Assembly (NCBI RefSeq): GCF_947494555.1 | Contig: NZ_CANLVF010000011.1 | Coordinates: 60,484-124,483, forward strand | Reading direction: 5' to 3' | Origin: an uncultured Roseibium sp. | GTDB taxonomy: Bacteria > Pseudomonadota > Alphaproteobacteria > Rhizobiales > Stappiaceae | Length of the DNA: 64,000 nt | Shown here: piece after piece, positions 36,311 to 44,926 of the stretch | How positions within the stretch are numbered: position 1 is the stretch's first letter | Layout: every line of letters starts with the position of its first letter | Notes under the pieces: model-generated | What the model saw: the letters and a program-made list of their open reading frames with translations, nothing else | What the model was told of the DNA's origin: nothing | The model's database searches: none | Program-made: the position numbers and the translations under genes

Positions 36311-36540
36311 GTTTCACTCCCAGTTTTGACCGCAAGGTGCGTGAGGCGCACATTCGCCGCTCGGTTCTTCCCGGTCAAGAGATCTTTGCCGCATTGCAGC
36401 GAAAATCAGAGCGATCCCGCGGGGAGACGGCGGGGCGTCAGCGTTTGAAGCGTTTAAGCGTGCACAAAAGTTCGATGAAAACAGATGGCCGGCAACGAAT
36501 GCCAGCCATTCTATCTTGTCTTCGCGTCTTAACCAGTGGG

Positions 36541-37608
36541 TCAGATATTAAGCCCGTTGCGCCTCAGCAAATCCATTCGCGACGCAACAGTTGGAATGAC
36601 CACAGCATCCTCCGGAAAACGCAGCGCCAGCTCGTCACCGAAAAGAAACGTCGACAGGAACTTCATGACATCCGCACGTGCTTTGTTGCCTTTATGCATA
36701 CCCAGTTTGTTGAGTTCTTTGACGTATCTTTCAAAAGACGGTTGAGGACGTCCTTTGGGTCTTGAGAAACCCAGTTTCATGTAATTCATCTCAGGGACAT
36801 AATCGAACAATTGCAAACCGATCAATTCACGGGCAAGAACTCTCGGCACACCGTTTTTGTTGTCCCAAAGCATGTCGAGATTTTCATACAGAAACTGTTG
36901 CCAAACCTTTTTGTAGTGGGCGGGACCGTTCGTATGGAAGAAGATTGTCGATTGACGCGCGTAGTCTTTTTTCAGTTTTTCGTGTGCGCTTTTCGTTCCC
37001 GGGCTCTGGGTGAATCCGGGATTCTGACGAATGCGCCGATCCATTATGTCCAGCGTACTATTCATACGCTGCAGTTGTTCCAGTTTTTCGCGAATTTCAG
37101 GATCAGCCTTCCATTGGATGAACTGTTCGCAGTCTCTCCAGGAGTGGTGATAGCCGTTTTCAAGCGCCAGGTGGAATTCCTGTCCGGCTGCTGCAGATCC
37201 GATGATCAGCGCGTCATTCAATAGCGGCGTCCAGTGTTTCTCGCTCAAGATACTTCCAACACCGACAACCGGCACGGATGGCACCGGTCTTGTATTCGAA
37301 TTTGCACCTCGCTCCCCTTGTTCCGCGTTGACGTGTTGTTCCGTTTCCCTGTCCTGGATGCCGTTTGCGCCAGTGATCCCGAAATTGACAATGAGGTCTT
37401 TGTTCTTTCGAATACCTGTACCTCCGAGGAGGACCAGTTTCAGTGCGTTGGTCGAAGTGGCCCGGTACAGGCGAAATGCGGCGTCGATGTATTTCTCCAT
37501 TTCGTGGTAATAATTCCAGGAATGGGTCCATTTGCCGACCCAGGCGTTGTCTCTGCGATAGATGGCTGTGAGAGGCGTAATTCTCTGCTTGAATGTCTCG
37601 AAGTTCAT
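36541..37608 (-). CDS. Orphan hypothetical protein, 355 aa
   Basis: A soluble, mildly basic protein rich in Trp, Tyr, His and Asn, with lower-looking GC than its neighbours. Visible features are WVGKWTHSWNYYHEMEKYIDAAFRLYRAT (heavily aromatic), a LVLLGGTGIRKNKDLIVNFGITGANG Gly-rich stretch, and a long charged helical region around KADPEIREKLEQLQRMNS. No signal peptide or membrane segment. A GAGGAAG ribosome site and the ATG sit at the end of an upstream broken reading frame, with an ATGA overlap. I recognise no family, and a toxin or effector role would be speculation. Confidence 0.7.
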   Translation of the reverse strand: MNFETFKQRITPLTAIYRRDNAWVGKWTHSWNYYHEMEKYIDAAFRLYRATSTNALKLVLLGGTGIRKNKDLIVNFGITGANGIQDRETEQHVNAEQGERGANSNTRPVPSVPVVGVGSILSEKHWTPLLNDALIIGSAAAGQEFHLALENGYHHSWRDCEQFIQWKADPEIREKLEQLQRMNSTLDIMDRRIRQNPGFTQSPGTKSAHEKLKKDYARQSTIFFHTNGPAHYKKVWQQFLYENLDMLWDNKNGVPRVLARELIGLQLFDYVPEMNYMKLGFSRPKGRPQPSFERYVKELNKLGMHKGNKARADVMKFLSTFLFGDELALRFPEDAVVIPTVASRMDLLRRNGLNI

Positions 37609-37906
37609 TTCGGGTCTTCCTCTGGATTGTAATCAGTCTCGACCGCGAGGCATCTTTTCGTGCCTTCTTCTGCGGCGGCTGTGCTGTATTTCGGAAGGAA
37701 GACCGGGGCTTCGAAGTGCCGGGCGTCACAAGGATTGTACCGATCGGTATTTTTTCAATTCCGGCAATGGATCGCGAACGGTCGTAGGAACCGGTGAGAG
37801 AAATTTTCCGCTTTGCGGTGCGACTAAAGCGAACGGACTGACACACCTCCGGATCAAGCCGGAATAACGGGTGAAACGTGCGTTTCGGCGCGTTTTTCGA
37901 AGTTGT
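37605..37906 (-). pseudogene. Frame-broken coding remnant upstream of the orphan gene
   Basis: Read on the minus strand, protein-like sequence (HPLFRLDPEVCQSVRFSR, then ISLTGSYDRSRSIAGIEK) runs without a stop to an A6 run at 37750-37755. If one base is gained there it continues in the next frame as NTDRYNPCDARHFEAPVFLP and on to VETDYNPEEDPK. It ends in TGA overlapping the ATG of the 355-residue gene. There is no plausible start codon. Either a decayed gene, a slippage-dependent product, or a sequence error in the homopolymer. Confidence 0.45.
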
Positions 37907-38014
37907 TTATGGTTTGTAAAGTCTTAAAGCGAAGAATTGAGGCGCGTCAGCCAAGGGATCAAAGCAAATCCAATCGGCTGTGTTCAGACATTTGCTTGAG
38001 AGAAACCGCGCGCC
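37907..38014. other. Promoter region of the small membrane gene
   Basis: Together with the broken reading frame this makes about 400 bases without an intact gene. A GAGAGA sequence 12 bases before the GTG at 38015 is the only clear signal I see. Confidence 0.4.
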
Positions 38015-38260
38015 GTGTACCCGTTCTGGTCAACACTTTTCAGGATTGCAGCCTTTTCCCTGCTGGTCGGCGCGGGTCTTTCGTTTGTCAACATCACAGC
38101 TGAAGACATTTTGGGGTCAGTCGGCCTCAGCCCGCTGGAACTCTGGATTTACCTGATTGAGTTTCGCGACTGGGCCATCCCAAACATGATCCTCGGCGCA
38201 TTCATCGTGGTACCGATCTGGCTGTTGTTCTACCTGATCCGCCCACCCAGAGCCGGCTAG
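38015..38260 (+). CDS. Small membrane protein, DUF6460-like
   Basis: 81 residues starting at GTG. Two hydrophobic helices (FRIAAFSLLVGAGLSFV and MILGAFIVVPIWLLFYLI) surround a loop with LGLSPLELW-type sequence and RDWAIPNMILGA. The pattern resembles the DUF6460 repeat of alphaproteobacterial membrane proteins. It converges on potI with 9 bases between the stops. Function unknown. Confidence 0.7.
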   Translation: MYPFWSTLFRIAAFSLLVGAGLSFVNITAEDILGSVGLSPLELWIYLIEFRDWAIPNMILGAFIVVPIWLLFYLIRPPRAG

Positions 38261-38269
38261 ACCCGAACG

Positions 38270-39094
38270 TCAGCCATCAGCACCGAACGCCGCCCGCTCG
38301 TCACGCTCGCGTTGCGCGTGCTGGCGTTTGGTGACCAGAGAAGCCGCGATAACGCCAATCGTGACCAGACCCACCAGGATCGTGCAAACCGCGTTGATTT
38401 CCGGCGTGACGCCAAGGCGCACCTGAGAATAGATCTTCATTGGCAGGGTCGTCGCGCCCGGCCCCGTGGTAAAGCTTGCGATCACCAGATCATCGAGAGA
38501 CAGTGTGAAGGCCAGCATCCACCCCGCGATGACCCCGGGCAATATGATCGGCAGCGTGATTAGAAAGAAGGTTTTGACCGGCGGACACCCGAGATCCTCG
38601 GCAGCTTCCTCGACGGACTTGTCGAACCCGACCAGCCGGGACTGGACCACAACAGCGACATAGCACATGGCAAATGTCGTATGCGCCAGCATCACCGTCC
38701 AGAACCCGCGCGCGGTATCCATTGCCACGAAGAGCAAAAGAAGCGACAGACCGAGGATGACTTCGGGCATCACCAATGGTGCAAAGATCATTCCGGAGAA
38801 CAGAGACCGTCCTATGAAACGCCCCGACCTCACCAGTACAAGGGCAGCCAACGTCCCGAGGACAGTCGCAATGGTCGCGGACGTAAAAGCCACGCGCAAC
38901 GTCACCCAGGCGGCATCAAGCAACTGGTCGTTCTGGAGAAGGGACGCATACCATTTGGTTGAAAATCCACCCCAGACCGTCACCAGACGGCTATCGTTGA
39001 AGGAATAGATCACCAGGAGCACGATCGGCAGGTAGAGGAAGGAAAAACCGAGTACCAGCGAGGTGATGTTGAACCAGGTCGGACCGCGCGTCAT
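38270..39094 (-). CDS. potI: Polyamine ABC transporter permease (PotI-like)
   Basis: 274 residues, six membrane segments and the ABC permease EAA loop EEAAEDLGCPPVKTFFLITLPIILPG near residue 165. The PotC/PotI type permease pairs with PotH. Its start overlaps the potH stop by 4 bases. Last gene of the potFGHI unit, which takes up putrescine or related polyamines. Confidence 0.93.
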   Translation of the reverse strand: MTRGPTWFNITSLVLGFSFLYLPIVLLVIYSFNDSRLVTVWGGFSTKWYASLLQNDQLLDAAWVTLRVAFTSATIATVLGTLAALVLVRSGRFIGRSLFSGMIFAPLVMPEVILGLSLLLLFVAMDTARGFWTVMLAHTTFAMCYVAVVVQSRLVGFDKSVEEAAEDLGCPPVKTFFLITLPIILPGVIAGWMLAFTLSLDDLVIASFTTGPGATTLPMKIYSQVRLGVTPEINAVCTILVGLVTIGVIAASLVTKRQHAQRERDERAAFGADG

Positions 39095-40023
39095 CCTTCT
39101 TTCTCCGACATTTTCTGCTGCTGGTTCTGGAAGAGCACGATCGGGATCACCAGGATCAGAAGCAGGATCACCGCGACCGCCGAAGAGACCGGCCAGTCCC
39201 TGTTATTGAAGAACTCGACCCAAAGGGTCTTGCCGATCATCAAAGTGTCGGACCCTCCCAGGAGATCCGGGATAACGAACTCGCCAACCGCCGGAATGAA
39301 AACAAGGAAGCAGCCCGCAATAATGCCGGGAAGAGACAGCGGGACAGTGATTTTCCAGAATGCTTTCCAGGACGGACAGCCAAGATCCTCGGCCGCTTCC
39401 AGCAAGGTGCCGTCGAGCCGCTCCAGGCTTGCATAAAGCGGCAGGACCAGGAAAGGCAGGTACGAATAGACAATGCCGATGTAGACGGCGATGTTGGTGT
39501 TCAAGATCACCAGCGGTTCGTTGATCAAACCAAAGGTAAGCAGCAGCTGGTTGAGCAAACCCTCGTTCTTCAAAATTCCGATCCAGGCGTAAACCCGGAT
39601 CAGGAAGCTCGTCCAGAATGGCAGAATAACAAGCATCAGAAGCGTCGGCCGCCAGGATTGCGGACTGCGTGCCATGCCGTAGGCGATCGGATAGCCGATC
39701 AGGAGTGTTATCAGCGTGGAAACGGCCGCGATGGAGACCGATGAAAGATAAGATCTCCAGTAAAGGGCATCTTCCGTCAGCCACACGTAGTTTTCGAAGG
39801 AAAACGCGGACAGAGCCTCCTGAAAGGCCTGCCATCCTTCAGAAAGATCAAACGTCGGAACATATGGCGGAATTGCAATCGCGGTCTGCGATAGCGAGAT
39901 CTTGACGACAATCAGGAAGGGAGCCAGGAAAAAGAGGAAGAGCCAGAAGTACGGCACGGCAATCAGCAGCCATGCTCCCGGGCTTCTCCTGGCCGGAGCG
40001 GCAACATGTTCTGTGTCCATCAT
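39091..40023 (-). CDS. potH: Polyamine ABC transporter permease (PotH-like)
   Basis: 310 residues with a cytoplasmic N-terminus, six membrane segments and the EAA loop LEAAEDLGCPSWKAFWKITVPLSLPG near residue 220. The PotB/PotH type half of the channel. It starts 6 bases after potG ends, on the same strand. Confidence 0.93.
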   Translation of the reverse strand: MMDTEHVAAPARRSPGAWLLIAVPYFWLFLFFLAPFLIVVKISLSQTAIAIPPYVPTFDLSEGWQAFQEALSAFSFENYVWLTEDALYWRSYLSSVSIAAVSTLITLLIGYPIAYGMARSPQSWRPTLLMLVILPFWTSFLIRVYAWIGILKNEGLLNQLLLTFGLINEPLVILNTNIAVYIGIVYSYLPFLVLPLYASLERLDGTLLEAAEDLGCPSWKAFWKITVPLSLPGIIAGCFLVFIPAVGEFVIPDLLGGSDTLMIGKTLWVEFFNNRDWPVSSAVAVILLLILVIPIVLFQNQQQKMSEKEG

Positions 40024-40029
40024 GCCCTC

Positions 40030-41187
40030 CTATCGCGTCAGAATGACACCGGCGTCCCGGTCGAATGTGAGAACGACCTTATCGTCCCAGTTGATCGGAT
40101 TTTCGACCATGCGCGAGATGTTGGCAAAGGTCGCGCGGATCGTATCGTTGTCATCTTCTCCCACCTTGGAATGGATGATCGAAACATCTCCGAGATAGGC
40201 GATATCCCACACAACGCCGCCAATCTCGTTGACCTTGCCGTGCTCGGTGTCACCTTGAGCTATGCGGACTTTTTCGGGGCGAATTGCATACCAGACCGTC
40301 TCACCGACTGTCGCTTCCGTCACCTGATCGCATTCGATGGCAAAGCCGTCGGTGACGGAAACCATCTTGGTGCCTGCTTCGCTTTTCCCGGCAACCTTGG
40401 CCTCGATCAGGTTCACGTCACCGATGAAATCGGCGACAAACTTCGAGTTTGGCGCTTCGTAGATCTCTGCCGGCGTTGCGACTTGCACCAATTCGCCCTT
40501 GTCCATGACTGCAATGCGATCTGCGACCGTCATCGCCTCTTCCTGGTCATGTGTGACGATCAGGAAGGTCATCTTGAGCTCTTCCTGCAGGTTCATCAGT
40601 TCGAACTGCGTTTCCTCCCGAAGCTTCCGGTCAAGCGCACCGAGCGGCTCGTCCAGCAGCAGGACCTTCGGACGCTTTGCAAGCGAACGCGCGAGCGCGA
40701 CCCGCTGACGCTGCCCGCCGGAAAGCTGGTGCGGTTTGCGCTTTGCGAATTGCTCAAGCTTGGTAAGCTGCAGCATTTCCTGGACACGTGCCTCGATGTC
40801 GGCAGCCGGCATATTGTCCTGCTTCAGCCCGAAGGCAATGTTCTTCGCTACATTCATGTGCGGGAACAGCGCATAGGACTGGAACATCATGTTGGACGGT
40901 CGCCGGTAGGGCGGTATGCCTGCAAGGTCCTGACCGTCCAGGAAGATCTGTCCGGATGTGGGTGTCTCGAACCCGGCAAGCATGCGCATCAGGGTTGTCT
41001 TGCCGCATCCTGACCCGCCGAGAAGCGCGAAAAACTCTTTCTCATAGATCTTCAGGGACAGGTTCTTCACCGCGGTGAAGTCTCCGAATTTCTTCGTGAC
41101 GTTTCGAAATTCGATAAAAGGCGGGTGCTCCGGATTTTCCCATGGGCTGAACTCCCGACGGACCGGTCCAATCGATTTCTTGGCCAC
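40030..41187 (-). CDS. potG: Polyamine ABC transporter ATP-binding protein (PotG-like)
   Basis: 385 residues. The ABC domain (about 25-265) has Walker A GGSGCGKTT, signature LSGGQRQRVALARSL and Walker B VLLLDEPLGALD. A C-terminal TOBE regulatory domain (about 290-385) follows. It energises the PotH-PotI channel. The gene lies behind a hairpin that separates it from potF. Confidence 0.95.
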   Translation of the reverse strand: MAKKSIGPVRREFSPWENPEHPPFIEFRNVTKKFGDFTAVKNLSLKIYEKEFFALLGGSGCGKTTLMRMLAGFETPTSGQIFLDGQDLAGIPPYRRPSNMMFQSYALFPHMNVAKNIAFGLKQDNMPAADIEARVQEMLQLTKLEQFAKRKPHQLSGGQRQRVALARSLAKRPKVLLLDEPLGALDRKLREETQFELMNLQEELKMTFLIVTHDQEEAMTVADRIAVMDKGELVQVATPAEIYEAPNSKFVADFIGDVNLIEAKVAGKSEAGTKMVSVTDGFAIECDQVTEATVGETVWYAIRPEKVRIAQGDTEHGKVNEIGGVVWDIAYLGDVSIIHSKVGEDDNDTIRATFANISRMVENPINWDDKVVLTFDRDAGVILTR

Positions 41188-41222
41188 AACAGTTCCCCAC
41201 CCCTAAAGAGATACTTACAAAC

Positions 41223-41255
41223 CAAAAAGCCAGGCCCTTTTGCCGGGGCCTGGCT
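41223..41255 (-). terminator. Terminator/attenuator between potF and potG
   Basis: AGCCAGGCCC (41228-41237) pairs over 10 bases with GGGCCTGGCT (41246-41255). On the minus strand it is followed by a T5 run. It lies 12 bases after the potF stop, so only part of the transcripts should reach potGHI. Confidence 0.88.
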
Positions 41256-41267
41256 CTTGCGTCATCC

Positions 41268-42362
41268 TTACTGACCGCTCTTCACTGCGGTCCAGGTCCG
41301 GGTCACGACCCGTTGAACCTTCGGTGGATAGGGCGTGGTGGTGAAGAGGTTGCCGACCGTTGCCTCGTCCGGATAGATCGCCTTGTCGCCAATCACATCC
41401 TCGTTGAGAAGCTCCTTCGACGCCTCGTTGCCATTGGCGTAGTAGACAAAGTTGGAGGCCTTCGCCATGACGTCCGGCCGCATGATATAGTTCAGGAATT
41501 CATGCGCTTCTTCCATGTTCGGCGCGTCGGCCGGAATTGCCATCTGGTCGAACCACATTTGCGCACCTTCTTTCGGGATGACGTATTCAACAGTCACACC
41601 GTTGTCAGCCTCCGCAGCTCGGTCGCGTGCCTGAAGAACGTCACCGGACCAGCCCACCGCCACGCAGATGTCGCCGTTTGCGAGCGCGTTGATGTACTCG
41701 GAAGAGTGATATTTCTGGATGCTCGGGCGGATCGACTTGAGCAGCTCACCGGCTTGCTCAATTTCGCCCCGGTCCTTGCTGTCGGGATCAAGACCCAGAT
41801 AATTCAGGGCCGCCGGGATCATCTCCGTCGGTGCGTCGAGCATGAAGACGCCGCAGTCTTTCAGTTTCTCGATGTTTTCAGGCTTGAAAAGCAGATCCCA
41901 GCTATCGACCGGTGCGTCCTCGCCAAGCGCTTCCTTGACCTTTTCGACATTGTAGCCAATGCCCGTGGTTCCCCACATGTAGTTGATCGAATAGGCGTTG
42001 CCCGGATCATATTTCTCGACGCGTTCCTCAATGTCCTTCCACATGTTGGAAAGATTTGAGAGCTTGGACTTGTCCAGCTCGGTAAAGGCTCCAGCCTGGA
42101 TCTGGCGCGCGAGGAAGGTTCCCGTCGGCACGACAACATCGTAACCCGTGCCGCCGGCGAGCAATTTGGTTTCCAGAACCTCGTTGCTGTCAAAGACGTC
42201 ATAGACGACCTTGATGCCGGTTTCCTTGGTAAAATCTTCCAGGATGGATTCGTCGATATAGTCGGACCAGTTATAGACATTAACGGTCCGATCCTGAGCG
42301 TGTGCGACACCGCTCAGCAGGCCGAGAGCTGCAACCCCAGTCAACAAAGTCTTCACAGTCAT
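41268..42362 (-). CDS. potF: Putrescine-type periplasmic binding protein (PotF-like)
   Basis: 364 residues with a signal peptide ending at AHAQD. The mature part starts TVNVYNWSDYIDESILEDFTKETG, the hallmark of PotD/PotF polyamine-binding proteins. CVAVGWSGDVLQARDRA holds ligand-pocket residues of the family. Neighbouring gamma-glutamylpolyamine synthetases and a transaminase favour putrescine over spermidine as ligand; this is inference from context. Confidence 0.94.
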   Translation of the reverse strand: MTVKTLLTGVAALGLLSGVAHAQDRTVNVYNWSDYIDESILEDFTKETGIKVVYDVFDSNEVLETKLLAGGTGYDVVVPTGTFLARQIQAGAFTELDKSKLSNLSNMWKDIEERVEKYDPGNAYSINYMWGTTGIGYNVEKVKEALGEDAPVDSWDLLFKPENIEKLKDCGVFMLDAPTEMIPAALNYLGLDPDSKDRGEIEQAGELLKSIRPSIQKYHSSEYINALANGDICVAVGWSGDVLQARDRAAEADNGVTVEYVIPKEGAQMWFDQMAIPADAPNMEEAHEFLNYIMRPDVMAKASNFVYYANGNEASKELLNEDVIGDKAIYPDEATVGNLFTTTPYPPKVQRVVTRTWTAVKSGQ

Positions 42363-42420
42363 TCTGAACTCCCCTTCAGAGGTTTGACGGCGGCCGTTTT
42401 CGGCCTTGTTCCTGTTTGTA

Positions 42421-42436
42421 AACGGACATTTCCGTT
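42421..42436 (-). promoter_or_regulatory. Inverted repeat upstream of potF
   Basis: AACGGA at 42421-42426 and TCCGTT at 42431-42436 form a 6-base inverted repeat about 60 bases before the potF ATG, in the only promoter-sized gap before this operon. A possible operator; the regulator is unknown. Confidence 0.35.
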
Positions 42437-42512
42437 CGTTACTTCCCTTGTGTTCTGAACTTTGGCGAGGCGCAGATTGTTTGTCCAGCGCCGATTTTGG
42501 GCAACTCGTGCA

Positions 42513-43901
42513 TCAAAGATAGGTCTGACGCTCAAGCGAAGAAATCTCCCGCCCGAATTCGTTCAGTTCCTCCCGTTTTATCTCTGTCAGCACCTTGTGC
42601 ATTTCCGCTCCGACCGCCTGTTTCATGAGCTTGGAAGCTTCAAAGGCATCGATGGCTTCGTCCATCCACGGCGTCAGGCGCTTCTTTCGTTTTTCATAAG
42701 CATTTCCGGTAACAGGTGCCGGCGGATCCTTTTTCTGAACCAGGCCTTCCAGCATTCCGGCGAGAATGCCGGTCAGCACCAGATACGGGTTCGCATCCGC
42801 TCCTGCGATACGATGTTCAACCCGCGCCGCCTCCGGACTGGATGCCGGAACGCGCAAGGCGACCGAGCGGTTGTCATAGCCCCAGCAAATCGACGCCGGA
42901 GCGTACGACCCGGGCTGCATGCGGCGGAACCCGTTGAAGGTCGAAATGAAGAGAAGCAGGGCCTCCGGCATCGTCTTCATCAGCCCGTTGATGGCGTGAC
43001 CGAGACGTTCGGGTCCCTTGTCCGGATCGGCGAAGAGATTGCCGTTGTCATCTTCCATGGACACATGCACGTGCATGCCGTTGCCGGGCCATTCCACGAA
43101 TGGTTTGGCCATGAACGAGGCCTTGAGTTCATGCTTGCGGGCAACGCCGGCCACCAAGCGCCGCAAAAGGACAACATCGTCCGCGGCCAGCAAGGGATTG
43201 CGACGATGATGGAGGTTCAGTTCAAATTGACCGGGAGCTGCTTCCGAGACAGCCGCATCTGCCGGAATGCCCTGTGCTTCACACGCTTTGCGCAAGTCAT
43301 CCACGACGGGTAAAAGCGCTTCAAGATCCGACAGCGCATACATGTTCTGCCGGGCCGGCCCGAGATGCGTCGAGAAAAGAGGCTTCGGCTGTTCCGTCCA
43401 ATCTCCCTCGCTTTCTTCAAACAGATAGAATTCCAGCTCGAAGGCACAGGTCGCGGATACACCGAACTCAGATTTGAGCCGCTCGACCATGTTTTCCAGC
43501 ACATGTCGCGGATCGGCCGGAAACGGTTGTCCATCCCGATCATACATCGACAGCAGAACCTGTGCGGTCTTGCGATCCGTCCAGGGCACGAGTTTGAGCG
43601 ATTCCGGAATTGGCCAGCAGACCCCGTCCTTGTCGCCCGTTTCAAGGTGCATACCTGTCGCTTCCACCTCCCGGCCCCACACATCGAGACCAAACAAGGA
43701 ATAGGGAAATGCGACCCCCTGTTCAAAAACCTTCCTCAGCGCCTTTCCAGGCAGCCATTTGCCCCTGAGCACGCCATTGGTGTCGGGCAATACCACTTCC
43801 AGGGTGTCGAGGTCGGGATGGGTTGCCAAAAAGGCTTCAAAATCCACCTTCCATCCGGGCTCCGCCGGATGTTCCAGGATCTGGTGGGGTAGTTCATTCA
43901 T
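42513..43901 (-). CDS. puuA: Glutamine synthetase family, gamma-glutamylpolyamine synthetase (PuuA-like)
   Basis: 462 residues of the GS fold: N-terminal beta-grasp DTLEVVLPDTNGVLRGKWLPG, and metal and glutamate site segments CAFELEFYLFE, NGMHVHVSMED and GSYAPASICWGYDNRSVALRVP. It lacks the adenylylation loop of GlnA and belongs to the PuuA-like group that joins glutamate to putrescine. The ATG at 43901 is preferred; an in-frame GTG at 43931 would add 10 residues. Lies directly upstream of potF on the same strand and divergent from the GntR gene. Confidence 0.9.
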   Translation of the reverse strand: MNELPHQILEHPAEPGWKVDFEAFLATHPDLDTLEVVLPDTNGVLRGKWLPGKALRKVFEQGVAFPYSLFGLDVWGREVEATGMHLETGDKDGVCWPIPESLKLVPWTDRKTAQVLLSMYDRDGQPFPADPRHVLENMVERLKSEFGVSATCAFELEFYLFEESEGDWTEQPKPLFSTHLGPARQNMYALSDLEALLPVVDDLRKACEAQGIPADAAVSEAAPGQFELNLHHRRNPLLAADDVVLLRRLVAGVARKHELKASFMAKPFVEWPGNGMHVHVSMEDDNGNLFADPDKGPERLGHAINGLMKTMPEALLLFISTFNGFRRMQPGSYAPASICWGYDNRSVALRVPASSPEAARVEHRIAGADANPYLVLTGILAGMLEGLVQKKDPPAPVTGNAYEKRKKRLTPWMDEAIDAFEASKLMKQAVGAEMHKVLTEIKREELNEFGREISSLERQTYL

Positions 43902-43994
43902 ATAGAGTGCTTCTCGCCCGCGCTGTTGCACCGAGTTGCTCTGATGAACAACAACGCCGGTCTGTCAGCTTTCGTTTGCTTCATTTCCAAAAAT

Positions 43995-44002
43995 GTGATC
44001 AC
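43995..44002. promoter_or_regulatory. GTGATCAC core in the puuA/gntR divergent region
   Basis: GTGATCAC, flanked by AAAT and TTTC, lies between the divergent starts of the first synthetase and the GntR gene. The same core is inside a longer perfect palindrome before the second synthetase gene, so both may be sites of the adjacent GntR regulator. Confidence 0.45.
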
Positions 44003-44066
44003 TTTCGGATAAATCTGTCAAGGCAGATCGCGTTTATTGAAGATTTGTAATGGTGGGGAGACCGCA

Positions 44067-44783
44067 TTGCCTGGCCGACAACCTGGTCTGACAAACGAGT
44101 CGGCAGGGCATCTTGCCGAGGCTGCTCCGTCGTCGCGCGGTGCAACGCGCAGCCAGGTTGATGCCGCAATCCGCTCAGGCTTGCTGACCGGCCGTTTCAT
44201 TCCGGGCAAGGCAGTGACGATCCGCGGGCTTGCCGGCGAACTCGGTGTCAGTCCCATGCCCGTGCGCGAAGTGCTCCAGCGGCTCTCGGCCGAAAACGCA
44301 CTTGAGGTCAAACGCAACGGCCGGGTTCAGGTTCCCGACATGACAAGGGACCGGTTTGAAGAGGTCCTGACAGCCCGGCTTTTGCTTGAGCCTGAACTCG
44401 CAGAACGCGCGCTTCCTCACTTGACGTTGCAAGATGTGAAGACCCTCACAGCCCTCGACGACGATATCGACCAGCGTATCGTCGGCGGTGATGCAGAGGC
44501 CTATATGCGGCTCAATCATGCATTTCATTTTCATATCTACCGCGCCTCCGCTTCGAAGGTTCTGCTGCCGCTGATCGACAGCCTGTGGCTGCAGTTTGCG
44601 CCCTTTATGCGCACAGTGTATGGCCGCGTGGGCACGGCAAGTCTTGTCGACCAGCACAAAGAGGCGATCCGGGCGATCGAACTTAAGGACAGTGCCGCGC
44701 TGCGGGCGGCGATCTCAGGAGACATCGCCGACGGGATGGGGCTCCTGGGCAAAGAAATCCTTGAGAGCGCAACAGCCGGTTGA
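44067..44783 (+). CDS. GntR family regulator, FCD subfamily
   Basis: 238 residues. The winged helix DNA-binding domain (about 25-95) has VTIRGLAGELGVSPMPVREVLQRLSAENALEV. An all-helical FCD domain (about 105-230) has the metal-ligand pattern with H in LNHAFHFHIYRAS and DQHKEAIRAI. The FCD ligand is usually a carboxylic acid. It lies between and beside both synthetase genes and is thus the likely local regulator of polyamine breakdown. The TTG at 44067, with GGGGAG 7 bases before, is chosen over a TTG at 44037. Confidence 0.9.
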   Translation: MPGRQPGLTNESAGHLAEAAPSSRGATRSQVDAAIRSGLLTGRFIPGKAVTIRGLAGELGVSPMPVREVLQRLSAENALEVKRNGRVQVPDMTRDRFEEVLTARLLLEPELAERALPHLTLQDVKTLTALDDDIDQRIVGGDAEAYMRLNHAFHFHIYRASASKVLLPLIDSLWLQFAPFMRTVYGRVGTASLVDQHKEAIRAIELKDSAALRAAISGDIADGMGLLGKEILESATAG

Positions 44784-44804
44784 TCCGGAACAAACTCCGT
44801 GTCA

Positions 44805-44820
44805 TTTTGTGATCACAAAA
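44805..44820. promoter_or_regulatory. Perfect 16-base palindrome before the second synthetase gene
   Basis: TTTTGTGATCACAAAA is fully symmetric. It lies 22 bases after the gntR stop and about 106 bases before the next synthetase start. FCD-type GntR proteins bind GT/AC-flanked palindromes of this kind, so it is a strong operator candidate for the adjacent regulator. Confidence 0.6.
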
Positions 44821-44926
44821 CCTGAACTTACCCGTCTGCCGCCCCCACGGCGATGACGGGTAGCCGGTGCACAGATTTTGACCGAGCGTTGTGCATCGTA
44901 ACCCAGCCGAACTGTTGGAGCCCGTC

